Under the pieces are notes generated by a model that saw only the letters and a program-made list of their open reading frames with translations, was not told the origin of the DNA and made no database searches. 64,000 bases of DNA from an uncultured Planctomycetia bacterium (GTDB lineage Bacteria; Planctomycetota; Phycisphaerae; Phycisphaerales; SM1A02), in contig CALMPF010000057.1 in assembly GCA_937871505.1 (NCBI GenBank), positions 62,001 through 126,000 of the forward strand. The letters run 5' to 3'. Below, in pieces: positions 29,090 to 37,993 of this stretch (the first letter of the stretch is position 1; each line of letters opens with the position of its first letter). The translations under genes and the position numbers were made by a program.

Positions 29090-29890
29090 ATGGAGCCCAT
29101 CGAGTCGATCACCTTCGTCGTCGCTGTCGTCCTCTCCCTCGTCCTCTGGAGCCGCTGGTACCTCTGCCTCGTTCGCGTGAGGCGGCTGGCGCTCTCCGGG
29201 CGGGGGATGCTGCTGCTCGCCCTCGCACCGGTGGTGGCGTGGGCGACCACGACCGCCGTCGTACTCGCTTATGGCGACGCGGTGGTCCGCGCGAGCCCGC
29301 TCTGGATCGCGTTCTATCTGTTCCTCGGGATGGCGTGGACGGGCGGCGTCGCGCTGCTCATGCCGCTGCTGGGCATCCACCCCTTCATCGACGCGATCGA
29401 GCGCCGCAACGCGATCGCGGCATGGCCAGTGGCGGGGACCCTGATCGGCGCCGGACTCGCCTTCGCGGGGGGGAACATCGGCGACGGTCCCGGGTTCTGG
29501 GTGGTGCTCTTCTCCGCGGCGCTCTCGACGGGGGCGCTGATCGGGCTCCTGATCGTGGTCGGCGTCGTCGCGCGGACCGATCTGCGCGTGACCGTCGATC
29601 GCGATCCGGCGGCGGCGTTCCGACTCGGGCTTCTCGCCATCTGCATGGGCGCGATGCTCGGCCGCGCGGTTGCGGGCGACTGGGTCTCGCCCGGGGCGAC
29701 CGTGCGCGAGTTTCTCCGCGACGGCTGGCCCGCGGCGGCCTTGGCGATGATCGAGATCGGCGTCGCCCGCTTTCCGCGCACGCCGCGCCCCAACGGGCGC
29801 TTCGAACTCGACCTGCCCGGGCTCTTCGCAGGGTTCGTCTCCATCGGCTTCACGGTGACCCAGCTCATCGTCGTCGGATGGTGGCGTTGA
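29090..29890 (+). CDS. Polytopic membrane protein of unknown function
   Basis: 266 residues with about seven hydrophobic helices distributed over the whole length, for example ITFVVAVVLSLVLW, GMLLLALAPVVAWATT and FAGFVSIGFTVTQLIVV. No transporter signature is recognised. Its last 13 nt overlap the start of the ATP-grasp gene, so the two are co-translated. Confidence 0.75.
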   Translation: MEPIESITFVVAVVLSLVLWSRWYLCLVRVRRLALSGRGMLLLALAPVVAWATTTAVVLAYGDAVVRASPLWIAFYLFLGMAWTGGVALLMPLLGIHPFIDAIERRNAIAAWPVAGTLIGAGLAFAGGNIGDGPGFWVVLFSAALSTGALIGLLIVVGVVARTDLRVTVDRDPAAAFRLGLLAICMGAMLGRAVAGDWVSPGATVREFLRDGWPAAALAMIEIGVARFPRTPRPNGRFELDLPGLFAGFVSIGFTVTQLIVVGWWR

Positions 29891-31512
29891 GGGGCATCCG
29901 GGCGGGGCTTGCCCTCGATGCCGCCGGGGCGCGGGCGCTGCGCGAGGCAATGCTCTTCGAGGCGGGCAAGTGGGACCCCCAGCACGCCGAGGGCTCGGCG
30001 CTGGCCCCCTACGCGATCCTGCTCGATCCCGCCCTCTGGCGCGAGCTGGCGACGCTCGCCGAAGGGATGGCGAAGGAACTTCTCGCGGCGGAACGAGCGC
30101 TCGCGGGGCATCCCGAGCGTTGGAAGGACCTCGGGCTGCCGCGCTCGTTCATCCGCGGCGCCACCGCGGCGCTCCGCGCCGGGGGGCTTCCCGCCGAGGG
30201 GCCGCGCACGATCCGCTTCGATCTGCATCCGACCACTGCGGGGTGGCGCCTCTCCGAAGCGAACACCGATGTCCCCGGGGGGTTCCTCGAGGCGGCGTGG
30301 CTGCCGAGGATCCTGCTGCGCCTCCATGGCAGGCCCGAGGCGTGCCCCTGCGGCGATCCCGGCGGCGCTCTTGCGCTGGCCCTTGCGGAGCGGCTCCTGC
30401 CGAGCGCCGGGGCGCGATCGGGCGATGCGGGCGGTTCCCTCAAGGCGCCGAGCGGGGCCCGGCCGCGCGACGGTCGGACGGCTGCATCGGCGAGCGATCG
30501 CGGCGCCGCGCCGGTGGTTGCGCTCCTTCATGCGACCGCCTTCGTCGACGATCGTCAGGTGATGGAGCACCTCGCGCGCGCGTTGAGTGCGGAGGGGCTT
30601 CGTCCCGTGCTCGCCGCGCCTGATCAGATCGTCCCCGCGCGGGACGACTCCCTTGCGCTTCGCACGAGCTGGTACGAAGGGGCCATCGACGGCGTCGTTC
30701 GCTTCTATCCCGGAGAGTGGCTCGGGCTGCTTCGTCACGGGAGCGGCTGGCCGGCGCTGGCGAGGGCGCACCTGCCGCAGTCCAACCCGCCCTCGTCGCT
30801 TCTGGTCCAGAGCAAGCGGCTCGCGCTCCTCGCCGAGCGCGGCGAGGTGCCTCCGATGCCGACCTTCCTCGCGGCTCTCCCGGAGACGTGCGATCTGCGC
30901 GCGGTGATCGAGGCCGAGTGGTTCCGCGGACGGTGCCGGCGGCAGTTCCAGAGACGGCCTTGGGGACGGCTCTGGGACTGGATCGATCGATGCGTTCCGC
31001 GCGCGCGGCGGCGGTCGGGCGACACGTCGGATGCAGAGGTCGGAGGGCACGGGCGCGGAGGCGCAGATGGCCGCGCCAGCGCCCGCGCCGAGGGGCTCGT
31101 CCGTGCTCGCGCGGCGCCCGGGGCTGCCCGGCAGCCGGACGCCGAGGCAGGCGCTCTCGAGCCGCGGTTCCTCGGCGAGGAGTGGGTCCTCAAGCCGGCC
31201 CTCGGGCGCGTCGGCGACGGTGTCCTCGTCGCGGGAGCGGTGGGGCAGCGCGAGCGCCTCGAGGTGCTCGCCGAAGCTCGCGCGGCCCCGGGCGACTTCG
31301 TGGCGCAGCGGCGCTTCCACTCGATTTCGCTGATGACGCCGGAGGGGGAGCGGCACTTCTGCCTCGGCCTCTTCACCGTCGATGGCCGCGCCGTCGGGGC
31401 CTATGGCCGAGTCGCGGCGCGGGCTCGGATCGACGGCAACGCTCAGGATGTCGCGGTTCTCGTGGACGACGGGAGTACCCTCGACCGTGTTCGACTCGAG
31501 CCTCCAGAGTGA
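29878..31512 (+). CDS. Glutathionylspermidine-synthase-like ATP-grasp ligase
   Basis: 544 residues of the GSP-synthase C-terminal-like ATP-grasp family, which forms amide bonds using ATP. Features include FDLHPTTAGWRLSEANTDV, an acidic metal site in SEANTD, a low-complexity insert around 360-410, and the late ATP-grasp motif EEWVLKPALGRVGDGV. The substrate is uncertain; many members lie in operons with membrane proteins rather than making glutathionylspermidine. ATG at 29878 is the farthest plausible start; GTG 29881 and TTG 29887 are alternatives. It overlaps both neighbours. Confidence 0.8.
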   Translation: MVALRGIRAGLALDAAGARALREAMLFEAGKWDPQHAEGSALAPYAILLDPALWRELATLAEGMAKELLAAERALAGHPERWKDLGLPRSFIRGATAALRAGGLPAEGPRTIRFDLHPTTAGWRLSEANTDVPGGFLEAAWLPRILLRLHGRPEACPCGDPGGALALALAERLLPSAGARSGDAGGSLKAPSGARPRDGRTAASASDRGAAPVVALLHATAFVDDRQVMEHLARALSAEGLRPVLAAPDQIVPARDDSLALRTSWYEGAIDGVVRFYPGEWLGLLRHGSGWPALARAHLPQSNPPSSLLVQSKRLALLAERGEVPPMPTFLAALPETCDLRAVIEAEWFRGRCRRQFQRRPWGRLWDWIDRCVPRARRRSGDTSDAEVGGHGRGGADGRASARAEGLVRARAAPGAARQPDAEAGALEPRFLGEEWVLKPALGRVGDGVLVAGAVGQRERLEVLAEARAAPGDFVAQRRFHSISLMTPEGERHFCLGLFTVDGRAVGAYGRVAARARIDGNAQDVAVLVDDGSTLDRVRLEPPE

Positions 31513-32497
31513 TCCGCGCGCGATCTTCGAAGCGTGGGCACCGCGCGGGGTGATCTGGTCGGAGTGGGCCAAGCCGGTGCTCCTCGTTCAGGCCGGGCGC
31601 CGCGGGGGGTTGTCCGCCTCAGGCGATCCCGGCAATCCCACCGCGGGCGCCGCGCTCGCCCCGCGATCGGGCTTCGCCGACCTTGCGAGCGCGAGCGGCG
31701 GACCTGCCGTCGAGCGTCCCGCCCAGCGCGCCGCGTCGCCCTGGCCGGATGAAGCGGCGGCGCCTCCCGCCCTCGACGATCGCGACGTCGTCCCCCCTGC
31801 GAGCCCGCTCAAGCCTGCGGAGACGCCGGCGCCATCGGGCCCGCTCGAGATCGACGCGCTGATCGACGCCTGTGCGGCGCGCTGGCCGCTGCGCATGCGC
31901 GAGCGCCGGGCGCTCGTCCTCGATCTGCCCGCGTCGGAGTCGATCGCGGCGGGCTTGGCGCTGGCGCGGCGCGGCTTCCGGCCCGTGCCGCTCTTCAATA
32001 CCACCGACGGACCGGGGGCGATCGTCGACGTGCAGCCGATCCTGCGCGGGCTGGTCGCGGGGGCCGAGGCGCTGGCGCGGATCCGCCTCGATCCCGACGC
32101 GCCTCCGGCGTTTCTCATCGACGAGAAGCGCACGGCGCCCCGTCCCCAGCCGGGGCTCTACGACAACCGCTGGATCGTCTTCCCGCAGGACTTCCCCGCG
32201 GCGTCCCTGCTCCGGGCCCACGCGATCGAGGAGGCGATCGTCGTTCGTCGCGACGACCGCGCCCCGGAGGCGGATCTCCTCGCCGTTCTCGACGGCTGGC
32301 GCCACGAGGGCATCCGCGTCGGCGTGCGACGCATCGATCACCCGGACGCGCCGCCGCGCGAGCTCCCCGGCCGCGCCCGACGCTTGGTCGGCCCGCTCCT
32401 CGCCTTCGCGGCCGTCTTTCTCGGCCTCCGCCGCAACAGCGCCGGCGGCTTCGGCGCCGCCATCCCCTTCGCCGCCAGCGGCGGCGGGTTCGGATGA
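31487..32497 (+). CDS. Unknown protein coupled to the ATP-grasp ligase
   Basis: 336 residues with no family I can name. The first 45 residues (FEAWAPRGVIWSEWAKPVLLVQ) look folded, a Pro/Ala-rich linker follows (about 50-125), then an alpha/beta domain with RRALVLDLPASESIAAGLAL, FRPVPLFNTTDGPGAIVD and FLIDEKRT. A single hydrophobic segment near the C terminus (LVGPLLAFAAVFLGL) may anchor it. The GTG at 31487 is inferred, since the earlier frame is out of character; it overlaps the ligase by 26 nt. Confidence 0.7.
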   Translation: MFDSSLQSDPRAIFEAWAPRGVIWSEWAKPVLLVQAGRRGGLSASGDPGNPTAGAALAPRSGFADLASASGGPAVERPAQRAASPWPDEAAAPPALDDRDVVPPASPLKPAETPAPSGPLEIDALIDACAARWPLRMRERRALVLDLPASESIAAGLALARRGFRPVPLFNTTDGPGAIVDVQPILRGLVAGAEALARIRLDPDAPPAFLIDEKRTAPRPQPGLYDNRWIVFPQDFPAASLLRAHAIEEAIVVRRDDRAPEADLLAVLDGWRHEGIRVGVRRIDHPDAPPRELPGRARRLVGPLLAFAAVFLGLRRNSAGGFGAAIPFAASGGGFG

Positions 32498-33179
32498 CGG
32501 CGACCCGCGCATGGAGCCCGATGCGGCCAGCCCCCCCGGCGGCACGGGGAACCTTGCCCGTGGTCGGACGTGAAGCCTGCCCCTCCCATGGCACTGGCAG
32601 CCTTGCCCGTGGTCGGACGTGCAGCCACTCCCGCGCCTTGGCCCTCCGTCCCTGAGGGTGCCGTTCGGCTGCCGAGTGCCGCACGGGTGGGATGGCGATG
32701 CGACCGGGGCAGGAATCACCATTCCCCCAAGAGCGTGAGTCGTGTCCCGCGCAGGCAACCGAAAATCACCCCCTCGCCAAGGCGCCACTCGGTAACGCCC
32801 CGAAGCGAACCGGCCCGATCCAGCACGTTCCTCGCCCCGGCGGTGCGCCGGAGACGCGCTCAAGCGCCGGCGCGGAACTCCGTCCGGCCTCGCCCGCCGA
32901 TCAGCAGCGCTGTGCGACCGGTCCCGACCGAACGCGCCAGCCCGCTGCCCCAGCGCTCGGCGCCAGCGCTCCGCCCCACCTCACACCCCGCACCAGATCC
33001 CACCTCGTCCCCACTCCCTCCCGCTGTCCACCTCCGAACAACCAGGGCCGCTCCCGAGCCCATCAGCGACGCTCCGAGTACCCTGCTGGCGCACCCGTCA
33101 TCCCTTTCACGCCGATCAGTCGTTTGCCGGGTATCGGCCCTTTCCGCAGCGCTGCACGCCACGCCGAACCGGGGAGATC
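32498..33179. other. 682-bp gene-free stretch before the TIR-CHAT gene
   Basis: No convincing gene on either strand. It contains the direct repeat at 32541-32626 and a region around 32690-32780 with slightly lower GC. The promoter of the TIR-CHAT gene should lie here. The ribosome site GGGGAG ends only 3 nt before the ATG at 33180. Confidence 0.5.
32541..32626. repeat. 37-bp imperfect direct repeat, 2 copies 49 bp apart
   Basis: The copies at 32541-32577 and 32590-32626 share an identical 20-bp core, CCTTGCCCGTGGTCGGACGT, with diverged edges. A repeated site in an otherwise empty upstream region suggests paired binding sites or a small duplication. Confidence 0.7.
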
Positions 33180-36100
33180 ATGACCGAGCGCGAGTCGAGC
33201 GAAGCCTCAGGCGGGAGAAGCGTCGAAGCACCGGGCGCGGAATCGGGCGGGGTCCGTGATCGCCCGCCCCGCGTGTATCTCGTCCATCGTCAGGCGGACA
33301 GCGCCTTGGCCGAGTCGATCGCGGCGTTCCTGCGCGAGGCTGGAATCGACTGCTGGTTCGACGGATGGGAGATCCTCGGGGGCGATCAGTTCGTCGCCAA
33401 GATGGACCTCGGCCTCAAGCAGGCCGATGGCGGGCTGATCCTCCTCACCGAGCAGGGGGTGGGGACGGGAACGTGGTCATCGGAGGAGTTTGCCGCGTTG
33501 ATGCGGAAGGTTGTCGAGGAGCGGGAGCGCGTCCCACGGCCGTTCCTGATCCCGATCGAAGCAGGTCGGGCGCCGGACATGCCGGAGTTTCTCCGCACCC
33601 GCTCGCCGATTCCGGCCGCCAATCGGGATGCAATCGCGGACGCGATCCTGCGCCACTGCGGCCTTCGCGGTCCGAAGGCACCTCCGTTGGGACGGATCGC
33701 TCCTCAGGAGCGGGCAGCGCTCATCGAGATCGAGCTCCAGCGATCGGGTGACGAGGTCTCGACCCGGCTCCTGATTGCGGCGCCGCAGCCCCAGCAAGCG
33801 CGGGAGCGAGGGGAAGACCGCGCCTCCGAGGCCGATGCAGCGCAGAGTGCATCGACCCATGGCGGTCGCCTGAGCGCCGCCGAGATCGACGCGCTTCACG
33901 ACGAGCTCCTCCTGCGGCACGCAGTGACGAGGGATGCCCCCGAGGCGTCTCTCGCGCTCCGCGTCGATCGGAACGAGCGGATCCAGCGCGTCGGCGAGCG
34001 GCTTGCTGGCCTCCTCGGGCCCGAGGGGGTGGAACGGCTCGGGCAGGCGCTCGCCTTGACGTCTCGAGCCGGGGACGCGACCGTCATCGTCCGGTCGCAG
34101 GATCCAGCGCTCCTCTGTCTGCCGTGGGAGGCGCTGATCGTCGGGGCGCTCGGACCGATCGGCATCCTGCCGCGGACGACGATCGTCCGGGCGGTCGACG
34201 TCGACAGGGCGCGGCCGCCCGTCGAGTACCCCGGACCGCTCCGGGTGCTGGTTGCCATCGCGGCCCCGGACGACGATCTCGACCATCGGCGCGAGTCGCA
34301 GGTGATCGTCGATGCGGTCGAGGGGCTCAACGCCTACGGAGCCCGGGTTGCGTTTGCGGATGAGGGAGGTACCCGCGAGGCCCTTCGCGCTCAGCTCGAT
34401 GCCGGGTCGCACCACGTCCTGCATCTCTGCGCCCACGGCGGCCGGGGCGTCCTCCAGTTCGAAGGTGCCGACGGGTCGCCGGACCCCATCACGCCGAGTG
34501 GTCTTGCCGAGTTGCTCCTCGGATGCAGGAACCCTCCATCGCTGGTCGTCCTCTCCGCCTGCCAGAGCGGGGCGATCGGGGATGCGGATGGGGGCGGGGG
34601 CGACGCCGCGCATCGGGCGTTCGCCCCGGCCCTCATCGCCGCGGGGGTGCCCGCCGTCGTCGCCATGCATGGCGCCGTGAGCGATGGCTACGCGACCGAG
34701 CTGGCGCGGTGCTTCTACCTGGAGCTTGCCCGGGGGAGCGATCCGGTTCCGGCGAGCGCCCTCGCCCGCGCCCGTGTCGCGGTCGAGCGGGAGCGGGTCG
34801 GCGCGCAACGGCGCGGGATCGAGTCGCGCGCTGCGATTCCGGAGTTCACCACGCCCGCCGCGTACGGAGCCGCGCAAGCTCCCGTGACGGCGCTCTTCGA
34901 CATCACCCGCCCGGGCGAGCCCGCTTCGGCCGCGGCTCCGCTGGTGCCGATACCCGGGCTGGCGGTTCGCCCGCTCGGCTACGCGGTCGGGCGACGCGAC
35001 TTGGCCAGACGACTGCGGCGGCTGGTCTGTCACGCGGACTCCCGCGGCGCGGTGATCTGGGGCCAAGGGGGCGTCGGCAAGTCGACCTTGGCGACGTCGC
35101 TGGCGCAATCGCTGCGGCGCGATGGGTGGATCGTCGCAGCGGTCGTGGGAGGGTGTGCGATCAGCACGATCGGCACCGCGGTTGCCCGGGCGTGGGCCGA
35201 GCAGGGCGATGGGGGGCGATCGCGTGAAGACGACCAAAGGCGCAGAAGTCGCTACGAGTCGCTCAGACGCGCCGAGCTGCGCTCCGACGATGACAACCTC
35301 GCGGACCTCCGAGTGCTCCTCGCAGAGGAGCGGCTCCTGCTGCTTCTCGACAACTTCGAGAGCAACCAGTTCGGGGGGCGGCCACCATCGCCTCCGCCTT
35401 CAGCGACCTCGACCGACCCGGCCGCCACCGCCTCTGCCTGCGGCGTCGAGGCATCGCCGCCATCGGAGAGCATCCCGTCGGAGCTTGCCAAGCGCCTCGG
35501 CGAACTCGCATGCGCGGCCCGCCGTGGCGCCATCGTGGCGACCAGCCGGTATCGGGTTCCCGAGATCGATGGATGGCTCGAGCACGTCGATGCGGCGACC
35601 CCGCTCACGCCGATCCAGGTCCGTCAGTTCGTCTGGCGTCTCGAGGGGCTGCTGGCGTTGAAGCCCAGCGATCGGCAGAGCCTCCTCGAACGACTCGGCG
35701 GCCACCCGCGCGCGATCGAGTTTGCCGACACCCTGCTTCGACCGAGGCACGCGGATCGGGCTGGCGCCGTCGTGAAGGAGATCGAGCGCCGGATCGAGAC
35801 CCTCGCGCGCTCGACAGTGGACGCGCTGATGCGCGACCGTCCAGCCGATGGGGCGCGAACCGATCGTGCCGTTGAGTGGGCGACCCGTCTCGCCGCCGAA
35901 GACGTCCAGCTCGAAGCGCTCATCGAGGCGATGACTCCGTTCGATCGGCGGGTGCTCTCGGCCCTCGCCCTCTATCGGCGCGGCGTTCCGGGCGGGGCGA
36001 GCTGGGACGTGCTCGTCGCGGAGGGCCCGCCCGGGGAGCTCGTGCAGCTTGACCGATCCCAGCAACTCTGCCGGATCGAGGAGTCGATCGGCCGGCTGCA

Positions 36101-37877
36101 CGAGATGACGCTGGTCGCTTCGAGCGGCGAGCGCCCTCGGAACCTCGACATGCCCAACGGAGCTCTCCAGTGCTCGAGGGCGGAGTGGCTTGTCCATCGA
36201 TGGACGGCGGAATGGCTCGCGCGCCGGAACCCGCCGAGTGCGGCGGCCCACGGGGCGGCGGCCGAGTGGTGGTGGACGAGAACCGATCGGAGGGGGGCGA
36301 TCGCGTGGGAGGATGCGTGGGAGGCGCTGATGCACTGGATCGCCGCGGGCATGTGGGAGCGCGTCGATGCCCTCGGCGAGTCGATGTTCTGGCATCGAGC
36401 TCAGCTCGGACAGAGCGTCGCGGCGATCGAGGTCGCCGAGGCGGTCATCGCCGCTCGCCCCGCGGCGGACGCGAGTGCCTTCTTCTGGCGGGGATTGGTT
36501 CTTCAGGAGGGTCTCTCGCATCGGCGCGCGGATGAGCTGCTTCCTCGTGCGGTCGGACTTGCTGCGGAGGTCGCGGCCGCCGCATCCGCCGAGCCTGGCT
36601 CAGGCGCGCTCGGCCGTGCGCACGCCGCCATCACTTCGCTCGTTGGCGACCTGTACCGCGCACTGGGTCAGGGTGAGGCGGCGCGGAGCGCCTACGAGTC
36701 GGCGTTGTCGATCCGCGATCGTCGGGCGAAGTCCGAGCCTGATCGTGCGGACTACCAGCGTGACCTTTCGGTGTCGTACGAGCGGATGGGCGACCTGTAC
36801 AGCGCGCTGGGTCAGGGTGAGGCGGCGCGAAGCGCGTACCAGTCGGCGTTGTCGATCCGCGAGCGTCTGGCGAAGTCCGAGCCTGATCGTGCGGACTACC
36901 AGCGTGACCTTTCGGTGTCGTACGAGCGGATGGGCGACCTGTACAGCGCGCTGGGTCAGGGTGAGGCGGCGCGAAGCGCGTACCAGTCGGCGTTGTCGAT
37001 CCGCGAGCGTCTGGCGAAGTCCGAGCCTGATCGTGCGGACTACCAGCGTGACCTTTCGGTGTCGTACGAGCGGATGGGCGACCTGTACAGCGCGCTGGGT
37101 CAGGGTGAGGCGGCGCGAAGCGCGTACCAGTCGGCGTTGTCGATCCGCGAGCGTCTGGCGAAGTCCGAGCCTGATCGTGCGGACTACCAGCGTGACCTTT
37201 CGGTGTCGTACGAGCGGATGGGCGACCTGTACAGCGCGCTGGGTCAGGGTGAGGCGGCGCGAAGCGCGTACCAGTCGGCGTTGTCGATCCGCGAGCGTCT
37301 GGCGAAGTCCGAGCCTGATCGTGCGGACTACCAGCGTGACCTTTCGGTGTCGTACGAGCGGATGGGCGACCTGTACAGCGCGCTGGGTCAGGGTGAGGCG
37401 GCGCGAAGCGCGTACCAGTCGGCGTTGTCGATCCGCGAGCGTCTGGCGGAGTCCGAGCCTGATCGTGCGGACTACCAGCGTGACCTCGCGGCCTCGTACG
37501 AGCGGATGGCGACCGTCGAGCCCTCCAAGGCAGGCGCCTGGCTTGAGCCCGCCCTCGCGATCCGCTGCGCGGCGGTCGAGCGCGAGCCGGAGAACGTGGT
37601 GGTGCGGCGCGAGCTGGCGATCGTGCTGATTCAGTGCGGCCACGCGACGCAGTCGGAGCTGGCCCTGCGCAGCGGCGCCGCGATCCTCATCGAGCTCCGG
37701 CGCGCCGGGGTGTTGGAGGCGCGGTACGTGCCCCTCTCGGAGGAGCTCGAGGCTCAATTCGGGTCGGCCCACCCCGGCGCCCACCCCGATGCTCACCCCG
37801 AAGCCCAACCCGGAACGCACGCAGCAACCCGCTCCGGTCCGGCGGCGGGGGGGGCGCGGGGCGGGGGCGCGGTGTGA
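33180..37877 (+). CDS. TIR-CHAT-STAND NTPase-TPR protein (candidate immune or cell-death effector)
   Basis: 1565 residues. Residues 31-165 form a TIR domain (RVYLVHRQADSALAESIAAF) with the acidic WSSEE (W99-E103) where TIR NADases carry the catalytic Glu. Residues 255-575 hold a CHAT caspase-like protease with the dyad His419 (HLCAHG) and Cys461 (LSACQSG). A STAND-type NTPase follows with Walker A GQGGVGKST (628-636) and Walker B LLLLLDNFE. Then comes a helical region and TPR-like repeats, six 48-residue units at 1156-1443, and a His/Pro-rich tail. By analogy with STAND immune proteins, the repeats would sense a trigger, the NTPase oligomerise, and TIR and CHAT act. That is inference; no substrate gene is adjacent. 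Confidence 0.88.
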   Translation: MTERESSEASGGRSVEAPGAESGGVRDRPPRVYLVHRQADSALAESIAAFLREAGIDCWFDGWEILGGDQFVAKMDLGLKQADGGLILLTEQGVGTGTWSSEEFAALMRKVVEERERVPRPFLIPIEAGRAPDMPEFLRTRSPIPAANRDAIADAILRHCGLRGPKAPPLGRIAPQERAALIEIELQRSGDEVSTRLLIAAPQPQQARERGEDRASEADAAQSASTHGGRLSAAEIDALHDELLLRHAVTRDAPEASLALRVDRNERIQRVGERLAGLLGPEGVERLGQALALTSRAGDATVIVRSQDPALLCLPWEALIVGALGPIGILPRTTIVRAVDVDRARPPVEYPGPLRVLVAIAAPDDDLDHRRESQVIVDAVEGLNAYGARVAFADEGGTREALRAQLDAGSHHVLHLCAHGGRGVLQFEGADGSPDPITPSGLAELLLGCRNPPSLVVLSACQSGAIGDADGGGGDAAHRAFAPALIAAGVPAVVAMHGAVSDGYATELARCFYLELARGSDPVPASALARARVAVERERVGAQRRGIESRAAIPEFTTPAAYGAAQAPVTALFDITRPGEPASAAAPLVPIPGLAVRPLGYAVGRRDLARRLRRLVCHADSRGAVIWGQGGVGKSTLATSLAQSLRRDGWIVAAVVGGCAISTIGTAVARAWAEQGDGGRSREDDQRRRSRYESLRRAELRSDDDNLADLRVLLAEERLLLLLDNFESNQFGGRPPSPPPSATSTDPAATASACGVEASPPSESIPSELAKRLGELACAARRGAIVATSRYRVPEIDGWLEHVDAATPLTPIQVRQFVWRLEGLLALKPSDRQSLLERLGGHPRAIEFADTLLRPRHADRAGAVVKEIERRIETLARSTVDALMRDRPADGARTDRAVEWATRLAAEDVQLEALIEAMTPFDRRVLSALALYRRGVPGGASWDVLVAEGPPGELVQLDRSQQLCRIEESIGRLHEMTLVASSGERPRNLDMPNGALQCSRAEWLVHRWTAEWLARRNPPSAAAHGAAAEWWWTRTDRRGAIAWEDAWEALMHWIAAGMWERVDALGESMFWHRAQLGQSVAAIEVAEAVIAARPAADASAFFWRGLVLQEGLSHRRADELLPRAVGLAAEVAAAASAEPGSGALGRAHAAITSLVGDLYRALGQGEAARSAYESALSIRDRRAKSEPDRADYQRDLSVSYERMGDLYSALGQGEAARSAYQSALSIRERLAKSEPDRADYQRDLSVSYERMGDLYSALGQGEAARSAYQSALSIRERLAKSEPDRADYQRDLSVSYERMGDLYSALGQGEAARSAYQSALSIRERLAKSEPDRADYQRDLSVSYERMGDLYSALGQGEAARSAYQSALSIRERLAKSEPDRADYQRDLSVSYERMGDLYSALGQGEAARSAYQSALSIRERLAESEPDRADYQRDLAASYERMATVEPSKAGAWLEPALAIRCAAVEREPENVVVRRELAIVLIQCGHATQSELALRSGAAILIELRRAGVLEARYVPLSEELEAQFGSAHPGAHPDAHPEAQPGTHAATRSGPAAGGARGGGAV
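36645..37508. repeat. 144-bp in-frame tandem repeat, 6 units
   Basis: Units start at 36645, 36789, 36933, 37077, 37221 and 37365. Units 2-5 appear identical base for base; unit 1 is diverged and unit 6 differs at its end. Each encodes 48 residues (GDLYSALGQGEAARSAYQSA to SVSYERM), two TPR-like helix pairs. The DNA identity implies recent duplication or gene conversion, and copy number may vary between strains. Codons ending in T (GGT, GAT, CGT, TTT) are more frequent than in neighbouring genes. Confidence 0.95.
37767..37814. repeat. Degenerate 12-bp tandem repeat, 4 units, in frame
   Basis: Units resembling GCCCACCCCGAT encode the HPGA/HPDA/HPEA/QPGT tail of the TIR-CHAT protein. Confidence 0.65.
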
Positions 37878-37906
37878 GCGCTCGGCAGACCGCGGGCGGG
37901 CTGAGA

Positions 37907-37945
37907 GGGGCAGTGGGGGGCAATGGGGGGGGCAACGGGGGCGGG
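37907..37945 (+). other. G-tract array, potential G-quadruplex
   Basis: Runs of 4, 6, 8, 5 and 3 guanines separated by short spacers fill the 116-bp gap between the TIR-CHAT stop and the NtrC-type gene. This would lie in the transcript of either gene and could influence read-through or translation. Confidence 0.55.
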
Positions 37946-37993
37946 CAGTCGGGACAGGCGCGCCGCGGGCACCCCCTACGATCGCCGCTCCCG

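Noticed and set aside
28565-29950. N-terminal extension of the HNH endonuclease
   Set aside because: Runs antisense to a coherent membrane-protein gene; a good ribosome site marks the start at 28564.
32585-32610. Sigma-54 promoter (TGGCAC and TTGC)
   Set aside because: Spacing between the two elements is too long by about three bases; both copies of the repeat fail the GG-N10-GC rule.
36645-37508. CRISPR array
   Set aside because: Units are 144 bp, contiguous without spacers and in frame inside a protein gene.
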